Shown here piece after piece: positions 16,460 to 25,532 of a DNA stretch of 26,360 bases. The position numbers were made by a program, and so were the translations under genes. The stretch is from a virus. Location of the stretch: positions 1 to 26,360 of the IMG/VR virus record IMGVR_UViG_3300033388_001419; one strand, written 5' to 3'. A model generated the notes under the pieces. It saw only the letters and a list, made by a program, of their open reading frames with translations. It did no database searches and was not told the origin of the DNA. The first letter of the stretch is position 1. Every line of letters starts with the position of its first letter.

Positions 16460-18574
16460 TTATTTGACTATATCGTAAGTGAAATTTAACACACCTTGTT
16501 CTAAACAGATTAAATCAATAATCGGTAAGGTGCTTAAATCAGCATTAGGAATAGTTGCAGCCAATCTACCATAAGAGCCATTATTTAATCGGCTCGGTGA
16601 ATCGGTATATATTCTTATATTTCTGGATCCCATAAGAGGAGCATTATTAAATGTTAATCTAACAGTTTGTCCAGTTCTCCATTGGATATCTGTATCATCA
16701 ATGAATATTTCTAAATCACCACCTGCTTGATTAATCGTATCTAATCTAAGCATATTTGTAAATGTTTGTAATTCTACAAATGCTCTTGGGTCAACTACAT
16801 TTAGATTTAAAGGATTAGTTGCATCTATAGCTAAATCACTAGAATCAACTGGTGCCATAAATCTATATTCTTGTACAACATTCTCAATATGAATTTGGTT
16901 TGGTGTATTTGTATTTACTGAGATCCCGTTACCTTGTCTAACCACTTCCGTATTATATTGTAATGTTTGAGAAACATCGCCATTTGCCAACATTTGAATT
17001 TCATCAGCATTCTTGGCAATCAAATCCAATAATGTAGTACTGCTTGCAAATGCTAATGAAGCATTATCTAATTGTGTTTGTAAATTATTAATTTGGCTTT
17101 GTAAAAATGCAGATGTACTAACAGAGTTTAAAGTATTTTCTACTGCTGCTAATCTGAGTTCAAGATTAGCTATTTCTATTTGCTGTCTTTGGAATATTTG
17201 AGCAGATGATTGCAATTGAGCAGATGCATCTGAGAATAATCCCATAGAGAAAGTATTATAATCATTTACTATTGTGTCAATCCCAGCTGTACCAGGAGAA
17301 GCATCAAATCTTAAATTAATTTTAAACCCATAGCTATTACCGTTTTGCCCAGTCGTAAGATTAGGTTTAAACTTTGGATATCTTTGAATGTAACCTCCAT
17401 CAGTTGTAGGAGTAATATTATCCAATAATAAAAGTCCATAAAGATTGGTTGTAGTATTATCACTATTACTTAAATCAACCATATCATAATAAACCAGCAC
17501 TGCATTAAATTCAAAAGACTCAGCTAAGTCAATTCCATTAAATTGTGGAATAGTACTTATAGTTGAATCAGTAGCAATCTGCTGATAGTCATTAGGATTA
17601 AAATCAATACTAATTCCATCTAATTCACTTCTTACATAAGCAGAACCAGAATAACCTGGAGGGTTATTATAATCAGCAGGATATTTTCTAATATTAGCAT
17701 TCAATACACTTGTAAAAGTTGTAGGCTCAGTAAAGTAAGCATCAACTGTAGACGGAGGAGTTGTTTCATCCATCCAATTTGCATTAGGATCTGTATAACC
17801 TGCTGGACCAGGACCTTGTAAAGGTTGGTCATAATCATAGAATGCTGTAATATCTAATCCTTGTGGATGTATAGTTGCAGCATTACGGCCTAAAATAAAT
17901 TCATCTTTACCTTGAATCTTAAGGTTAGGTTGATAGTTTGCATCAGAGATAGATTCAAAGAGGATTGTAGGCGTTCTACCCACTTCCGTTGGTACATTAA
18001 TATATAATTCTGTATAAGCTTCTCCGGCTTTATCTACATTATTTACAATATCAATTTCACCAATATATCTGACTACTCTTCTGTACTGTCGAGTACCTGA
18101 GGTTATTTCATCTTCCTCAACAAATCTTGGAGAAGTTAAACCACTAACTTGCTCTAAAGCATTAGCTTCACGGAACCTCATAGCTCCAGTTTCCTTTAAC
18201 CACTTAAAGAATACTCTTTCCGTTACAGATAGGTTTGTAGTGTTATCATAATTAACATCACTAATAATTAATTCTTCTAAATTTAGCGCATAATTCTGAA
18301 GACTTTCAGTAAAGTTAACATTAGGATCACCTTTTAAACCGCCGCTCCATATAGCACCATCAATAGTATCAAACTGCATATAGTTTTCATACTGACTAAA
18401 TGTTGTTGGATCTAATCTATCAAAATCTGGTAGATTAAGAAGCACAAACTTTGAAAAGACTAATTTAAGATCATCATTATTGAGAGTCCTAGATAAGTCT
18501 TTTGCTGCTGATGAGAACGTGTAAAAAGTTCCACCATCTGCCTGGGGTGTCTTTATTAAGGGCGTTGTTGCCAT
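16460..18574 (-). CDS. Virion structural protein, 704 residues, with central coiled coil
   Basis: 704 residues. It starts MATTPLIKTPQADGGTFYTF, then SSAAKDLSRTLNNDDLKLVF. The N-terminal 240 residues are mixed helix and strand. A glycine/proline-rich linker lies near 250-275 (DQPLQGPGPAGY). Residues 451-530 form a predicted coiled coil (FQRQQIEIANLELRLAAVEN, then LQSQINNLQTQLDNASLAF). The C-terminal part is a beta-rich domain with GQTVRLTFNNAPLMGSRNIR. Trimeric fibre-like proteins commonly combine such parts. It lies between the small fibre-like protein and the 1221-residue protein with about 22-base gaps, in the place T4 uses for gp8-gp11, but I see no direct similarity to those. A baseplate outer-wedge or fibre-holder role is inferred from location and architecture. 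Confidence 0.55.
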   Translation of the reverse strand: MATTPLIKTPQADGGTFYTFSSAAKDLSRTLNNDDLKLVFSKFVLLNLPDFDRLDPTTFSQYENYMQFDTIDGAIWSGGLKGDPNVNFTESLQNYALNLEELIISDVNYDNTTNLSVTERVFFKWLKETGAMRFREANALEQVSGLTSPRFVEEDEITSGTRQYRRVVRYIGEIDIVNNVDKAGEAYTELYINVPTEVGRTPTILFESISDANYQPNLKIQGKDEFILGRNAATIHPQGLDITAFYDYDQPLQGPGPAGYTDPNANWMDETTPPSTVDAYFTEPTTFTSVLNANIRKYPADYNNPPGYSGSAYVRSELDGISIDFNPNDYQQIATDSTISTIPQFNGIDLAESFEFNAVLVYYDMVDLSNSDNTTTNLYGLLLLDNITPTTDGGYIQRYPKFKPNLTTGQNGNSYGFKINLRFDASPGTAGIDTIVNDYNTFSMGLFSDASAQLQSSAQIFQRQQIEIANLELRLAAVENTLNSVSTSAFLQSQINNLQTQLDNASLAFASSTTLLDLIAKNADEIQMLANGDVSQTLQYNTEVVRQGNGISVNTNTPNQIHIENVVQEYRFMAPVDSSDLAIDATNPLNLNVVDPRAFVELQTFTNMLRLDTINQAGGDLEIFIDDTDIQWRTGQTVRLTFNNAPLMGSRNIRIYTDSPSRLNNGSYGRLAATIPNADLSTLPIIDLICLEQGVLNFTYDIVK

Positions 18575-18596
18575 GTATATTCTTTATCTTTAATTA

Positions 18597-19244
18597 TTAA
18601 CTTGTTGTATATCCTGTACCACCTGCAATATACCAAACACCAACACCTGATCCGTTGTCAACGCATAGTAAGTGTACAGTTTGTCCTATACCATTTAAGT
18701 TAAGGTTTGTCTGTGCAGCACCAGGTAATACCATGTTATTTGATACACCATTGATTGTTACTAATCCACTTCCTGTAGTATACACAAAGAAAATTTCTTG
18801 TCCTATACTTCCATTAAACAATGATAATGTTAATGTGTTTGCTACATCTGAATTTCCGACTCTGTTAATTGTGTATGGAGGAATTGCTGTTGTAGTTCCT
18901 ACGCTGATAGTAGCCGGCAGTGCCTGGCCAGTATCATCTAAAGTAACTGGGTTAACATCATTTCTAAATACACCTGCACCAGACATATTTAAATTTCCTG
19001 TCATCTTAACATTGGTTAAAATATCAAATGTACTTGCATTTACATCTAATAATATTGTACTCAATCCAACTCTTAATGCTTCAGTTGAAACATTTGCTAA
19101 ATTAGTTATGGTACCAGCAGATGGTGCAAAGTAAACTTCCATTGCATTAATCTCACTGGAGAGAACATTAAAATTATCGTTAATTACAAGTCTTGATCCT
19201 GATAAAGAATCAGTTCCTAAAATTTCGGTTACGCTAATTGCCAT
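18597..19244 (-). CDS. Small fibre-like virion protein, 215 residues
   Basis: 215 residues. The N-terminus MAISVTEILGTDSLSGSRLV, then INDNFNVLSSEIN, shares a pattern with the 881-residue fibre (acidic residue at 7, small-Asp pair at 10-12, NxNF(D/N) near 23-27), suggesting a common docking site on the virion. The middle, TFDILTNVKMTGNLNMSGAG (72-91), is a short beta-helix-like repeat of the kind found in fibre shafts. The C-terminal 95 residues are Thr/Gly/Val-rich beta sequence (TTGSGLVTINGVSNN, VDNGSGVGVWYIAGG). It could be a short tail fibre, a baseplate spike accessory or a decoration protein. Its ATG follows the stop of the 1379-residue gene by one base, so coupled translation is likely. 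Confidence 0.55.
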   Translation of the reverse strand: MAISVTEILGTDSLSGSRLVINDNFNVLSSEINAMEVYFAPSAGTITNLANVSTEALRVGLSTILLDVNASTFDILTNVKMTGNLNMSGAGVFRNDVNPVTLDDTGQALPATISVGTTTAIPPYTINRVGNSDVANTLTLSLFNGSIGQEIFFVYTTGSGLVTINGVSNNMVLPGAAQTNLNLNGIGQTVHLLCVDNGSGVGVWYIAGGTGYTTS

Positions 19245-19245
19245 T

Positions 19246-22200
19246 TTATTTTATTTGTTTTATATTTAAGATATTTCTATCCTTTTTATATTTATTCCCA
19301 TTACTATCGATAAGTTCTAATGTTATCACATACTTTCCTGGGTCTTTAAAAAGATATGTTAGATACTTACTGTTGAAATATATATCAGCCGCTGATGAGT
19401 TAGTAGTATTAGTGATGGTCCATTTAGGTTCATCCTTCCATACTATTCTACATTTGTCATATACAAACATAGCCCATGTCATTGGAGGTAATACTTTTCC
19501 GTCATTAATAAACTTAGCAGTATTCCAAGTTGGGTTATTAGAAATACTTTGACTACTTTTATAAATTCTACTTAAACAATCAATGTTTCCACCAATTGGA
19601 TTATCTTCAAATGGTATATATCCGGACAAGCCACCTGTAGCAAACATACTATCTAAAATATCTGTATTAGGTTTTGCTAATAATGTTTGAATATATGTTG
19701 TATATAAAGAATGCCCTAATGGGTTTTGATCTTCTACATCAGTAGCAGTAATAGGAGTCCATTCCGGAGATAAAGATCCACCGCTTATATAAGGAGCAAC
19801 AAATCCCCATTCAGAATAAATTAATAAGTATAAATACTCCCTCATTAATAAGGCATTAAATTCATCATTACTTTCACCAGGTTGTTGTGTATATCCTGAG
19901 ATATCAAAAACTCCATTATTAATTGCTTCTGACATTGCATTATAAGTTGGTCCGTATGGAGATGTTTGATTAAATACATTAGGATATGCACCAGGTAAAC
20001 CGAATGTAGTTATAGTATGTAAAGCATGTTCTAATACTTCAGTTATTTTATCCTGTGGAGTAACACCATCTAATTCCCAAATAAAATCAACATTAGCATT
20101 ATCATCATTAGTTTGATCCCAGCCAGCATAAGACTCTAACGGTGGAAAATAAGCACCCATTCCTTCATATCCTATTCTCTGAATAGTTTTCTTAGATTGT
20201 AATGATTGCAATACTGCTGCTTGTTTATTATAATTAATATTAGGACCGTCAGGGTCTAATATCATTTCATATACTCGCGCTACCTTTTTTATAAATTCAT
20301 CTGATACTTTTTCAGTACCACCTAATTCAGGTAACCCTAATAATGTAACACCATTAATTGCCAATGATCTATCAAATGGAGGATATAAAACTGTTTCCTC
20401 TAATGGGCCACCAACATAATCAGTTGCATTCCCTGTACCATCAGCACATATTCTAATTCCATCTACATCAACCATATCAACTGATGTGAAGTCTCCAAAG
20501 TGTCCATAATATCTAGCAACTGCTTGCACAAATATTTCACTACTGGCTGCATTCATTACTAAGTTATAAACATACTTATTTATAATAGGATTAGTACTTA
20601 CATTTAAAATATCAACGGCATCACCTAAAGTAGTTACAGAAAAATCAAAGTATTCTTGGCCTGCTGTCCCATACCTATCTACAATTTTCAAATAACTATT
20701 TGGAACAACTGTACTGAATTGAAAAAATGCAGGAGTGTCACCTGTAGTAGCAGTCATATCCCACCATAAGTGAAAACCATTATCCCATGTACAACTTCTA
20801 TCATTTAAATTCTTCCACTGATACGGTCCACTAAAACTAGCTTTACCTCCATCTTGAAAGTTTCTAATTTGAAAATCTGTATTAGTTCCTATTCCAAAAT
20901 TATTAAGAATTGCATTAACTCTATCTAAAGATTCATATAAGCTTGGAGTTTCTTCATCCCATGTAACAGAAGGCTCTATAGGTAAATTCCACAATGAGCC
21001 ATAATCATTCCATTTATATTTTCCTTCAGCATCCCATGTATAAGTAGATTTTCTAGCTTGATACCATCCAGAATATTCAACCTCTTTTGAATCTACGCAA
21101 ATTTCTTCCATCTTTACAATAGATGAAATGTTGTTATACATATCAAATAGCTTCATCTCTACTGAATAGTCACCTACATAAGGTAACACTATAGGCAATG
21201 TATTATACTTTGCAATAGGTCCTCTTATTGTAAAAAAGTATGGTGGAGAAATGCCAGGAGTTTCATCTTTATAAACAGTCCATTCTATTTCTGCAATATT
21301 TCCATAATTAATACCATCCCATGTATATAAAGTTTCACCAGGCTGTTGAATAAATGTAAACTGCCCACCATTATTTGAATTTGCTAAAATAACAGAAGGT
21401 ACAAATCGGTTTACATCATTACCATAACATCTTATTGCTGGTCCAATTACATTGTCTATTTGAGACCAATCAAACCAGAGCCATGGGTCAGTCTGAGTAT
21501 TTTTTAATAATACAATTTGATCATACAAAGAAGTGGTTATAGTTTGAACAGTATCAGTTGCTAATACTGTATGTGATACACTACTTCCTGTAACTGAATC
21601 TGTTAATTGATAAATGTCACCTACATTAGGAGCCTGTATATTAAAATCAAAAGTAAAGAAATCATTTGCATTACTTAATTGATCCCATGTACTATTTACA
21701 TTATCCCAAGTAATACCTGCTGTGCTTGTATTATTTAAAGTTATAATAGCGCCACTTGGAGCACCTGGTTTATCAGGTAATGATTTTGAAGATTCGCCTG
21801 GTACAAAGTCAGCTTGTGTTCTATCTAAATCTAGTGCATATCTTGCAAAATAAGCTAGAAATACGCCAGCGATATCTGACACAGTAACATTTTCCCCACT
21901 CTCTAATGCTCCTAATACACTGTTTGTATCTGGGCCTATTGGTGGAGGTGGTAAAACTTGTCCAGGTACATAATCAATAACCATGTTAGATCCGACTGCT
22001 TGTGTACCAGCCCTTAATGGATTAATATAAGCATTACATGATTCAATAATAGCTTTCCCAACTATAGCACCTTCTTTTAAACAAAATTCATTAAAAATTC
22101 TAAGATCTTCTAAATAAGTACATGCTTTAGGATTAACTTCAAAGTCAGCCTTTAAACCTGCTCTAATTGTATTTGTATCATTTCTGCTTATTGTATTTGT

Positions 22201-23385
22201 TACTTCTAATAAACCGAAAAAATCTGCCTCGGCAGTAATCCCTTTAATATGAGCGTTAAGTGGAAGGTATTCATTTTCTAATTTTCTTTTAAGACCAAAT
22301 AACTTAATTAAGATTTCTTCAATAGTAAAATCTTGTAACTCTTCAGTCTTAGGCAAATCCTCATCAGTAAAACTATCAGGTACAATCCTGTTAATTCTAT
22401 AGATAAGTTCAAACATGCTTGTTTTTCTAAAGTTTTTATTAGGTAAAGTTATACTCTTATCATCAAACTGTACCGTAGGAGAAAATAAATCTATAGCATT
22501 ACTTTGAATATAATTTCCAAATTGTGGAGAATTACCATTTACATTTTTCCAAAACTCTTTAAGCTTCAAATTATCATAACCAAAAAACTTAATTGCATTT
22601 ATTAAACCTTTATAAGAACCAATAAAAGGGTAAATATTACTACCTTCCATCATTATCTCTTTTCTCTTGGTATTAATTTCTACATAATCAGGTAAAGCCT
22701 CCTTTAAATTAGTGTCTCTAAATACAGTACTGTCTGAAGCAATAACACTATATCCCATGTTTTGAGTCATGACTCTAAGTCTTTCATCTTCTTCAATACT
22801 TTCGGCATATACAGTAAATTCTGCTACAACAGTATTTGTACATTTATCTGTAATGATTAAAGTTCTCTTGTAAGTATTTTCTTGGCTTGATGAAAAGGTA
22901 ATATTTACTTGTAATGCCAATGATCTAATATCATCGGTAATAATATAACCTTCACCATTAACTTTTTGGCTATCATCAAAATCTAGTGGAACAAAAAGTT
23001 TATCAACTTTAACTAAAGGTGGACCATCAGGTTCTTGTACTAATGCCGATTGAGTACCTGTATCAAAATTCTTGTCAAATTGAAAAAGAAATATTTCTTT
23101 TGGCGTATTAGTTTTCCATTCAACCTCCCAACCACATCCACCCTTACCAGTAGGATCCGCTGTTGAACCGTCTACATAGTCATGTGGAAAGCCAAACTCA
23201 AATGCACCAGTTGTAGCATTTATCATTTTTTGTAAAACAAAAATTTGACCTACTTCAAATAAATCAATAGAAACCTCAGGAAGAAATATATCACCATACC
23301 ACTTATCAGCAGTATCGTCATACTTCATATTGTAATTCTTTCCTTGCTTATCAAAGAAATATAAATGTTTCCAGTTATTAGTCAC
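19246..23385 (-). CDS. Baseplate wedge protein in the gp7 position, with gpI-like and Ig/PKD-like segments
   Basis: 1379 residues, starting at a GTG (23385-23383) six bases after the upstream stop, with AAGAGAC before it as a plausible ribosome site. It follows gp25, gp6 and a small protein, the place of the wedge-initiating gp7 (1032 residues in T4). Residues 245-280 (EGSNIYPFIGSYKGLINAIK, then FFGYDNLKLKEFW) resemble the core of P2 tail protein I, whose relatives pair with gpJ/gp6-type proteins in contractile tails. From 555 to 870 there are six TWD tripeptides and WKW-like motifs. Segments such as PYVGDYSVEMKLFDMYNN (734-751) and, near the C-terminus, GKYVITLELIDSNGNKY look like ends of PKD/Ig domains. 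I infer that the N-terminal third builds the wedge and the rest is a peripheral arm. The gp7 assignment rests on position and one motif. Confidence 0.6.
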   Translation of the reverse strand: MTNNWKHLYFFDKQGKNYNMKYDDTADKWYGDIFLPEVSIDLFEVGQIFVLQKMINATTGAFEFGFPHDYVDGSTADPTGKGGCGWEVEWKTNTPKEIFLFQFDKNFDTGTQSALVQEPDGPPLVKVDKLFVPLDFDDSQKVNGEGYIITDDIRSLALQVNITFSSSQENTYKRTLIITDKCTNTVVAEFTVYAESIEEDERLRVMTQNMGYSVIASDSTVFRDTNLKEALPDYVEINTKRKEIMMEGSNIYPFIGSYKGLINAIKFFGYDNLKLKEFWKNVNGNSPQFGNYIQSNAIDLFSPTVQFDDKSITLPNKNFRKTSMFELIYRINRIVPDSFTDEDLPKTEELQDFTIEEILIKLFGLKRKLENEYLPLNAHIKGITAEADFFGLLEVTNTISRNDTNTIRAGLKADFEVNPKACTYLEDLRIFNEFCLKEGAIVGKAIIESCNAYINPLRAGTQAVGSNMVIDYVPGQVLPPPPIGPDTNSVLGALESGENVTVSDIAGVFLAYFARYALDLDRTQADFVPGESSKSLPDKPGAPSGAIITLNNTSTAGITWDNVNSTWDQLSNANDFFTFDFNIQAPNVGDIYQLTDSVTGSSVSHTVLATDTVQTITTSLYDQIVLLKNTQTDPWLWFDWSQIDNVIGPAIRCYGNDVNRFVPSVILANSNNGGQFTFIQQPGETLYTWDGINYGNIAEIEWTVYKDETPGISPPYFFTIRGPIAKYNTLPIVLPYVGDYSVEMKLFDMYNNISSIVKMEEICVDSKEVEYSGWYQARKSTYTWDAEGKYKWNDYGSLWNLPIEPSVTWDEETPSLYESLDRVNAILNNFGIGTNTDFQIRNFQDGGKASFSGPYQWKNLNDRSCTWDNGFHLWWDMTATTGDTPAFFQFSTVVPNSYLKIVDRYGTAGQEYFDFSVTTLGDAVDILNVSTNPIINKYVYNLVMNAASSEIFVQAVARYYGHFGDFTSVDMVDVDGIRICADGTGNATDYVGGPLEETVLYPPFDRSLAINGVTLLGLPELGGTEKVSDEFIKKVARVYEMILDPDGPNINYNKQAAVLQSLQSKKTIQRIGYEGMGAYFPPLESYAGWDQTNDDNANVDFIWELDGVTPQDKITEVLEHALHTITTFGLPGAYPNVFNQTSPYGPTYNAMSEAINNGVFDISGYTQQPGESNDEFNALLMREYLYLLIYSEWGFVAPYISGGSLSPEWTPITATDVEDQNPLGHSLYTTYIQTLLAKPNTDILDSMFATGGLSGYIPFEDNPIGGNIDCLSRIYKSSQSISNNPTWNTAKFINDGKVLPPMTWAMFVYDKCRIVWKDEPKWTITNTTNSSAADIYFNSKYLTYLFKDPGKYVITLELIDSNGNKYKKDRNILNIKQIK

Positions 23386-23391
23386 CGTCTC

Positions 23392-23661
23392 TTAATTTAT
23401 TTTTTGATACCACTTAGGTACAGCAAAGTTAAAATAAATTCTCAAATATTTTACACGGTTAATATAAAATACCATAATAGGGCTAAGATAATCTTCTAAG
23501 AAAGAACGTAGGTGTCTATTTCTAAACATATATGAAGACATATTATTTCTTAATAAGTTTAAGCCATAATCATATCCTGTATTTTTTAGCTCCCACCCTC
23601 TTTCATATGTAGCTCTGTACATGCTTGGAAACCCTACTCTATCATTTTTAACTGTTGCCAT
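23392..23661 (-). CDS. Small protein between gp6 and the gp7-position gene, 89 residues
   Basis: 89 residues, not recognised. It is rich in aromatic residues and arginine (MYRATYERGWELKNTGYDYG, RNRHLRSFLEDYLSPIMVFY, YLRIYFNFAVPKWYQKIN). No membrane segment is clear, though SPIMVFYINRVKYLRIYF is moderately hydrophobic. Its ATG follows the gp6 stop by one base, and the next gene's GTG comes six bases after its own stop, so it is embedded in the wedge operon. Small basic aromatic proteins in that place are likely wedge linkers or assembly factors; T4 gp53 is a wedge protein without an obvious counterpart here, but is about twice as long. Confidence that it is a real gene is good; its function is unknown. 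Confidence 0.6.
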   Translation of the reverse strand: MATVKNDRVGFPSMYRATYERGWELKNTGYDYGLNLLRNNMSSYMFRNRHLRSFLEDYLSPIMVFYINRVKYLRIYFNFAVPKWYQKIN

Positions 23662-23662
23662 A

Positions 23663-25519
23663 TTATTTTCCTTTTAATGCTTTAAGTGTTGGTGTATTTT
23701 CTAACCTACCTGTGTTTAAACCTCTGGAGTTAACTCCTGTTGCAATCGTTGTTCCTCGGTTTCTTTGGACTTGGTTATACTTTTCTTGTTGTATTTTATT
23801 ATAAAGATTATCAGCAATAGCTTCTTTATAGAATACATTAAGTGAACTGATTTTATTCTGCTCTGGGATAGGCTCATAAAAAGTTCCATTCCTATCTTCC
23901 CAACCACCTCTTATGATTGCTAAGTCATTATTTTCAATAACAATATCACCAAAGCTATCTAATCCTAAATTAGGATCTTCACCTTTCTTAAGTACGATCT
24001 TTTTATTTTCAATTAAAACTCTTTGATCTGTAACAGGATCTGTTCCATAGACAGGCACAAAATAAAAACCATCTCTAATTGCCTTTTCATTTTCTTCTGA
24101 GATAAAAAATACATTTACAGAATCAATACCTTCTACATTTTCAATTATTGAAATAATATCCGAACGAGGAATCCTATCTCTTCTATTTACATTTAAGAAA
24201 TAATCATCTAAGTTTTTTCTTATTTGAATTCTTATTTCATCTTTATCAAAATTATCAAACCATCTTATTACAACATTGAGTGCATATCTTTTAATAATAG
24301 GATCTATGATTCTTGTCTCTGCTGTAACAACTTGTCTGCCACTAGTATTTAAAATTTCATATGTCATTTCTTTTTCCTGTGCCGTCATTGTAAACTCATT
24401 CTCAGGTATGCTGAAATAATCTAAGTCACTTGTTATTTTTTTCTTTATATCTGGGATTAAGAATAAGTAAATAATATTATCATCATTTAAGTATTCATCA
24501 TTTTTTGTATTATAAGCATCTATGAAAGACCAGAAGTCATACTTACTCAAATAGTAAATATAATTATTAGGATTAGCTAAAACAAATGAATTACTTTGAT
24601 ATGGTGCTATTAGCCTTGTGAATTCAGGATCTTCAGTATCAGAACCAAACATTGGGTTCCTTACAATATTCATTGCAAGAACTTCATTTAAATCCACCTG
24701 TTCACCTGCTTGATTTGTTCCAGGTTCCGAAAATTTAATATCCAATTGTTTACCACCGATATTACCTACTTGGCCAGCACTTTTAACATAGCTTATTCTA
24801 ATCCTAGCTCCTAATGCAGGAGGTCTACCAAACTGATTGTTTCCAAAGAAACAACTAAGACCACCATTAACACTACTTTTTATCATTGCACATTTCTCAT
24901 TAGGATTCATGTCATACAGTGAATCAACTAATTTCAAAAGTTCTCCATCTACATGAACCGATACTAAAAATTGATCAGTAGGATCTTTTGTGGTTAAATT
25001 ATAACTCTGTAAAGGTAAGCCTGTTCCAGTAAATGACTGTTCATCTTGTTCTCCTTGTACAACTTCAACATTAACAAACTGCTTATTAGTTTTTTCTAAT
25101 CTAATGAAGTCACTATTAAATCTTAAAAAATATGTTTGACCATTTTGTCCAACTTCAAAAGATGACCCATTCATAATCTGAACAAAGTTTCCTTCGACGA
25201 GGCTAGCCGCACTTGTATTCAATCGTAATCCAATTATACCTCTTGCAGAAATACTTCTTGTAGGATCATGACCAGTTAATCTGGATAATCCGTAGATAGA
25301 TTCAATATTTCTAGCTCGGGATATATTTAATTCTGTAGCTACTGCTTCAATGTAAAAGAATATTAATTCACCTAAGTTAGCGACTACTGTTAATACTTGA
25401 CCAAATGGAGAAGCTGGAGTAAAAGTTTCTACGGCCTGGTCATAAGTACGTCCAAGATATTCGAATGCATCAGAAAATAATTCCGTTGCCCTAATTCTAC
25501 TTTTACTAAAAAATGACAT
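23663..25519 (-). CDS. 6: Baseplate wedge protein gp6 (gpJ family)
   Basis: 618 residues, against 660 in T4 gp6. The N-terminal helical part holds an ARNIESIYGLSRLTGHDP motif (69-86) as in gpJ/gp6 proteins. Residues 224-254, FFGNNQFGRPPALGARIRIS then YVKSAGQVGNI, match the family signature (I)xFGDGxFGxxPxxGxxIxxxYxxxxGxxGN. The C-terminal third has the usual pattern of a VVIRWFDNFDKDEIRIQIRK strand-helix followed by IPRSDIISIIENVEGIDSVN. In T4, gp6 dimers form the core ring of the baseplate and transmit the signal for sheath contraction, binding gp7 and gp25. The gene lies directly after gp25 and before the gp7-position gene, which supports the call. The start at 25519 has an A/T-rich leader and no Shine-Dalgarno sequence. 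A charged tail with several Asn and Arg residues follows the core. Confidence 0.85.
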   Translation of the reverse strand: MSFFSKSRIRATELFSDAFEYLGRTYDQAVETFTPASPFGQVLTVVANLGELIFFYIEAVATELNISRARNIESIYGLSRLTGHDPTRSISARGIIGLRLNTSAASLVEGNFVQIMNGSSFEVGQNGQTYFLRFNSDFIRLEKTNKQFVNVEVVQGEQDEQSFTGTGLPLQSYNLTTKDPTDQFLVSVHVDGELLKLVDSLYDMNPNEKCAMIKSSVNGGLSCFFGNNQFGRPPALGARIRISYVKSAGQVGNIGGKQLDIKFSEPGTNQAGEQVDLNEVLAMNIVRNPMFGSDTEDPEFTRLIAPYQSNSFVLANPNNYIYYLSKYDFWSFIDAYNTKNDEYLNDDNIIYLFLIPDIKKKITSDLDYFSIPENEFTMTAQEKEMTYEILNTSGRQVVTAETRIIDPIIKRYALNVVIRWFDNFDKDEIRIQIRKNLDDYFLNVNRRDRIPRSDIISIIENVEGIDSVNVFFISEENEKAIRDGFYFVPVYGTDPVTDQRVLIENKKIVLKKGEDPNLGLDSFGDIVIENNDLAIIRGGWEDRNGTFYEPIPEQNKISSLNVFYKEAIADNLYNKIQQEKYNQVQRNRGTTIATGVNSRGLNTGRLENTPTLKALKGK

Positions 25520-25532
25520 TCAATTTATTTTT

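Noticed and set aside
18655-19134. 159-codon frame on the plus strand
   Set aside because: It lies wholly antisense to the 215-residue fibre-like gene, has no recognisable product, and long antisense frames are expected opposite Thr/Asn-rich coding sequence.
23716-23907. 63-codon minus-strand frame inside gp6
   Set aside because: Contained in the C-terminal coding part of gp6 in another frame, with Lys/Ile-rich, unconvincing sequence.
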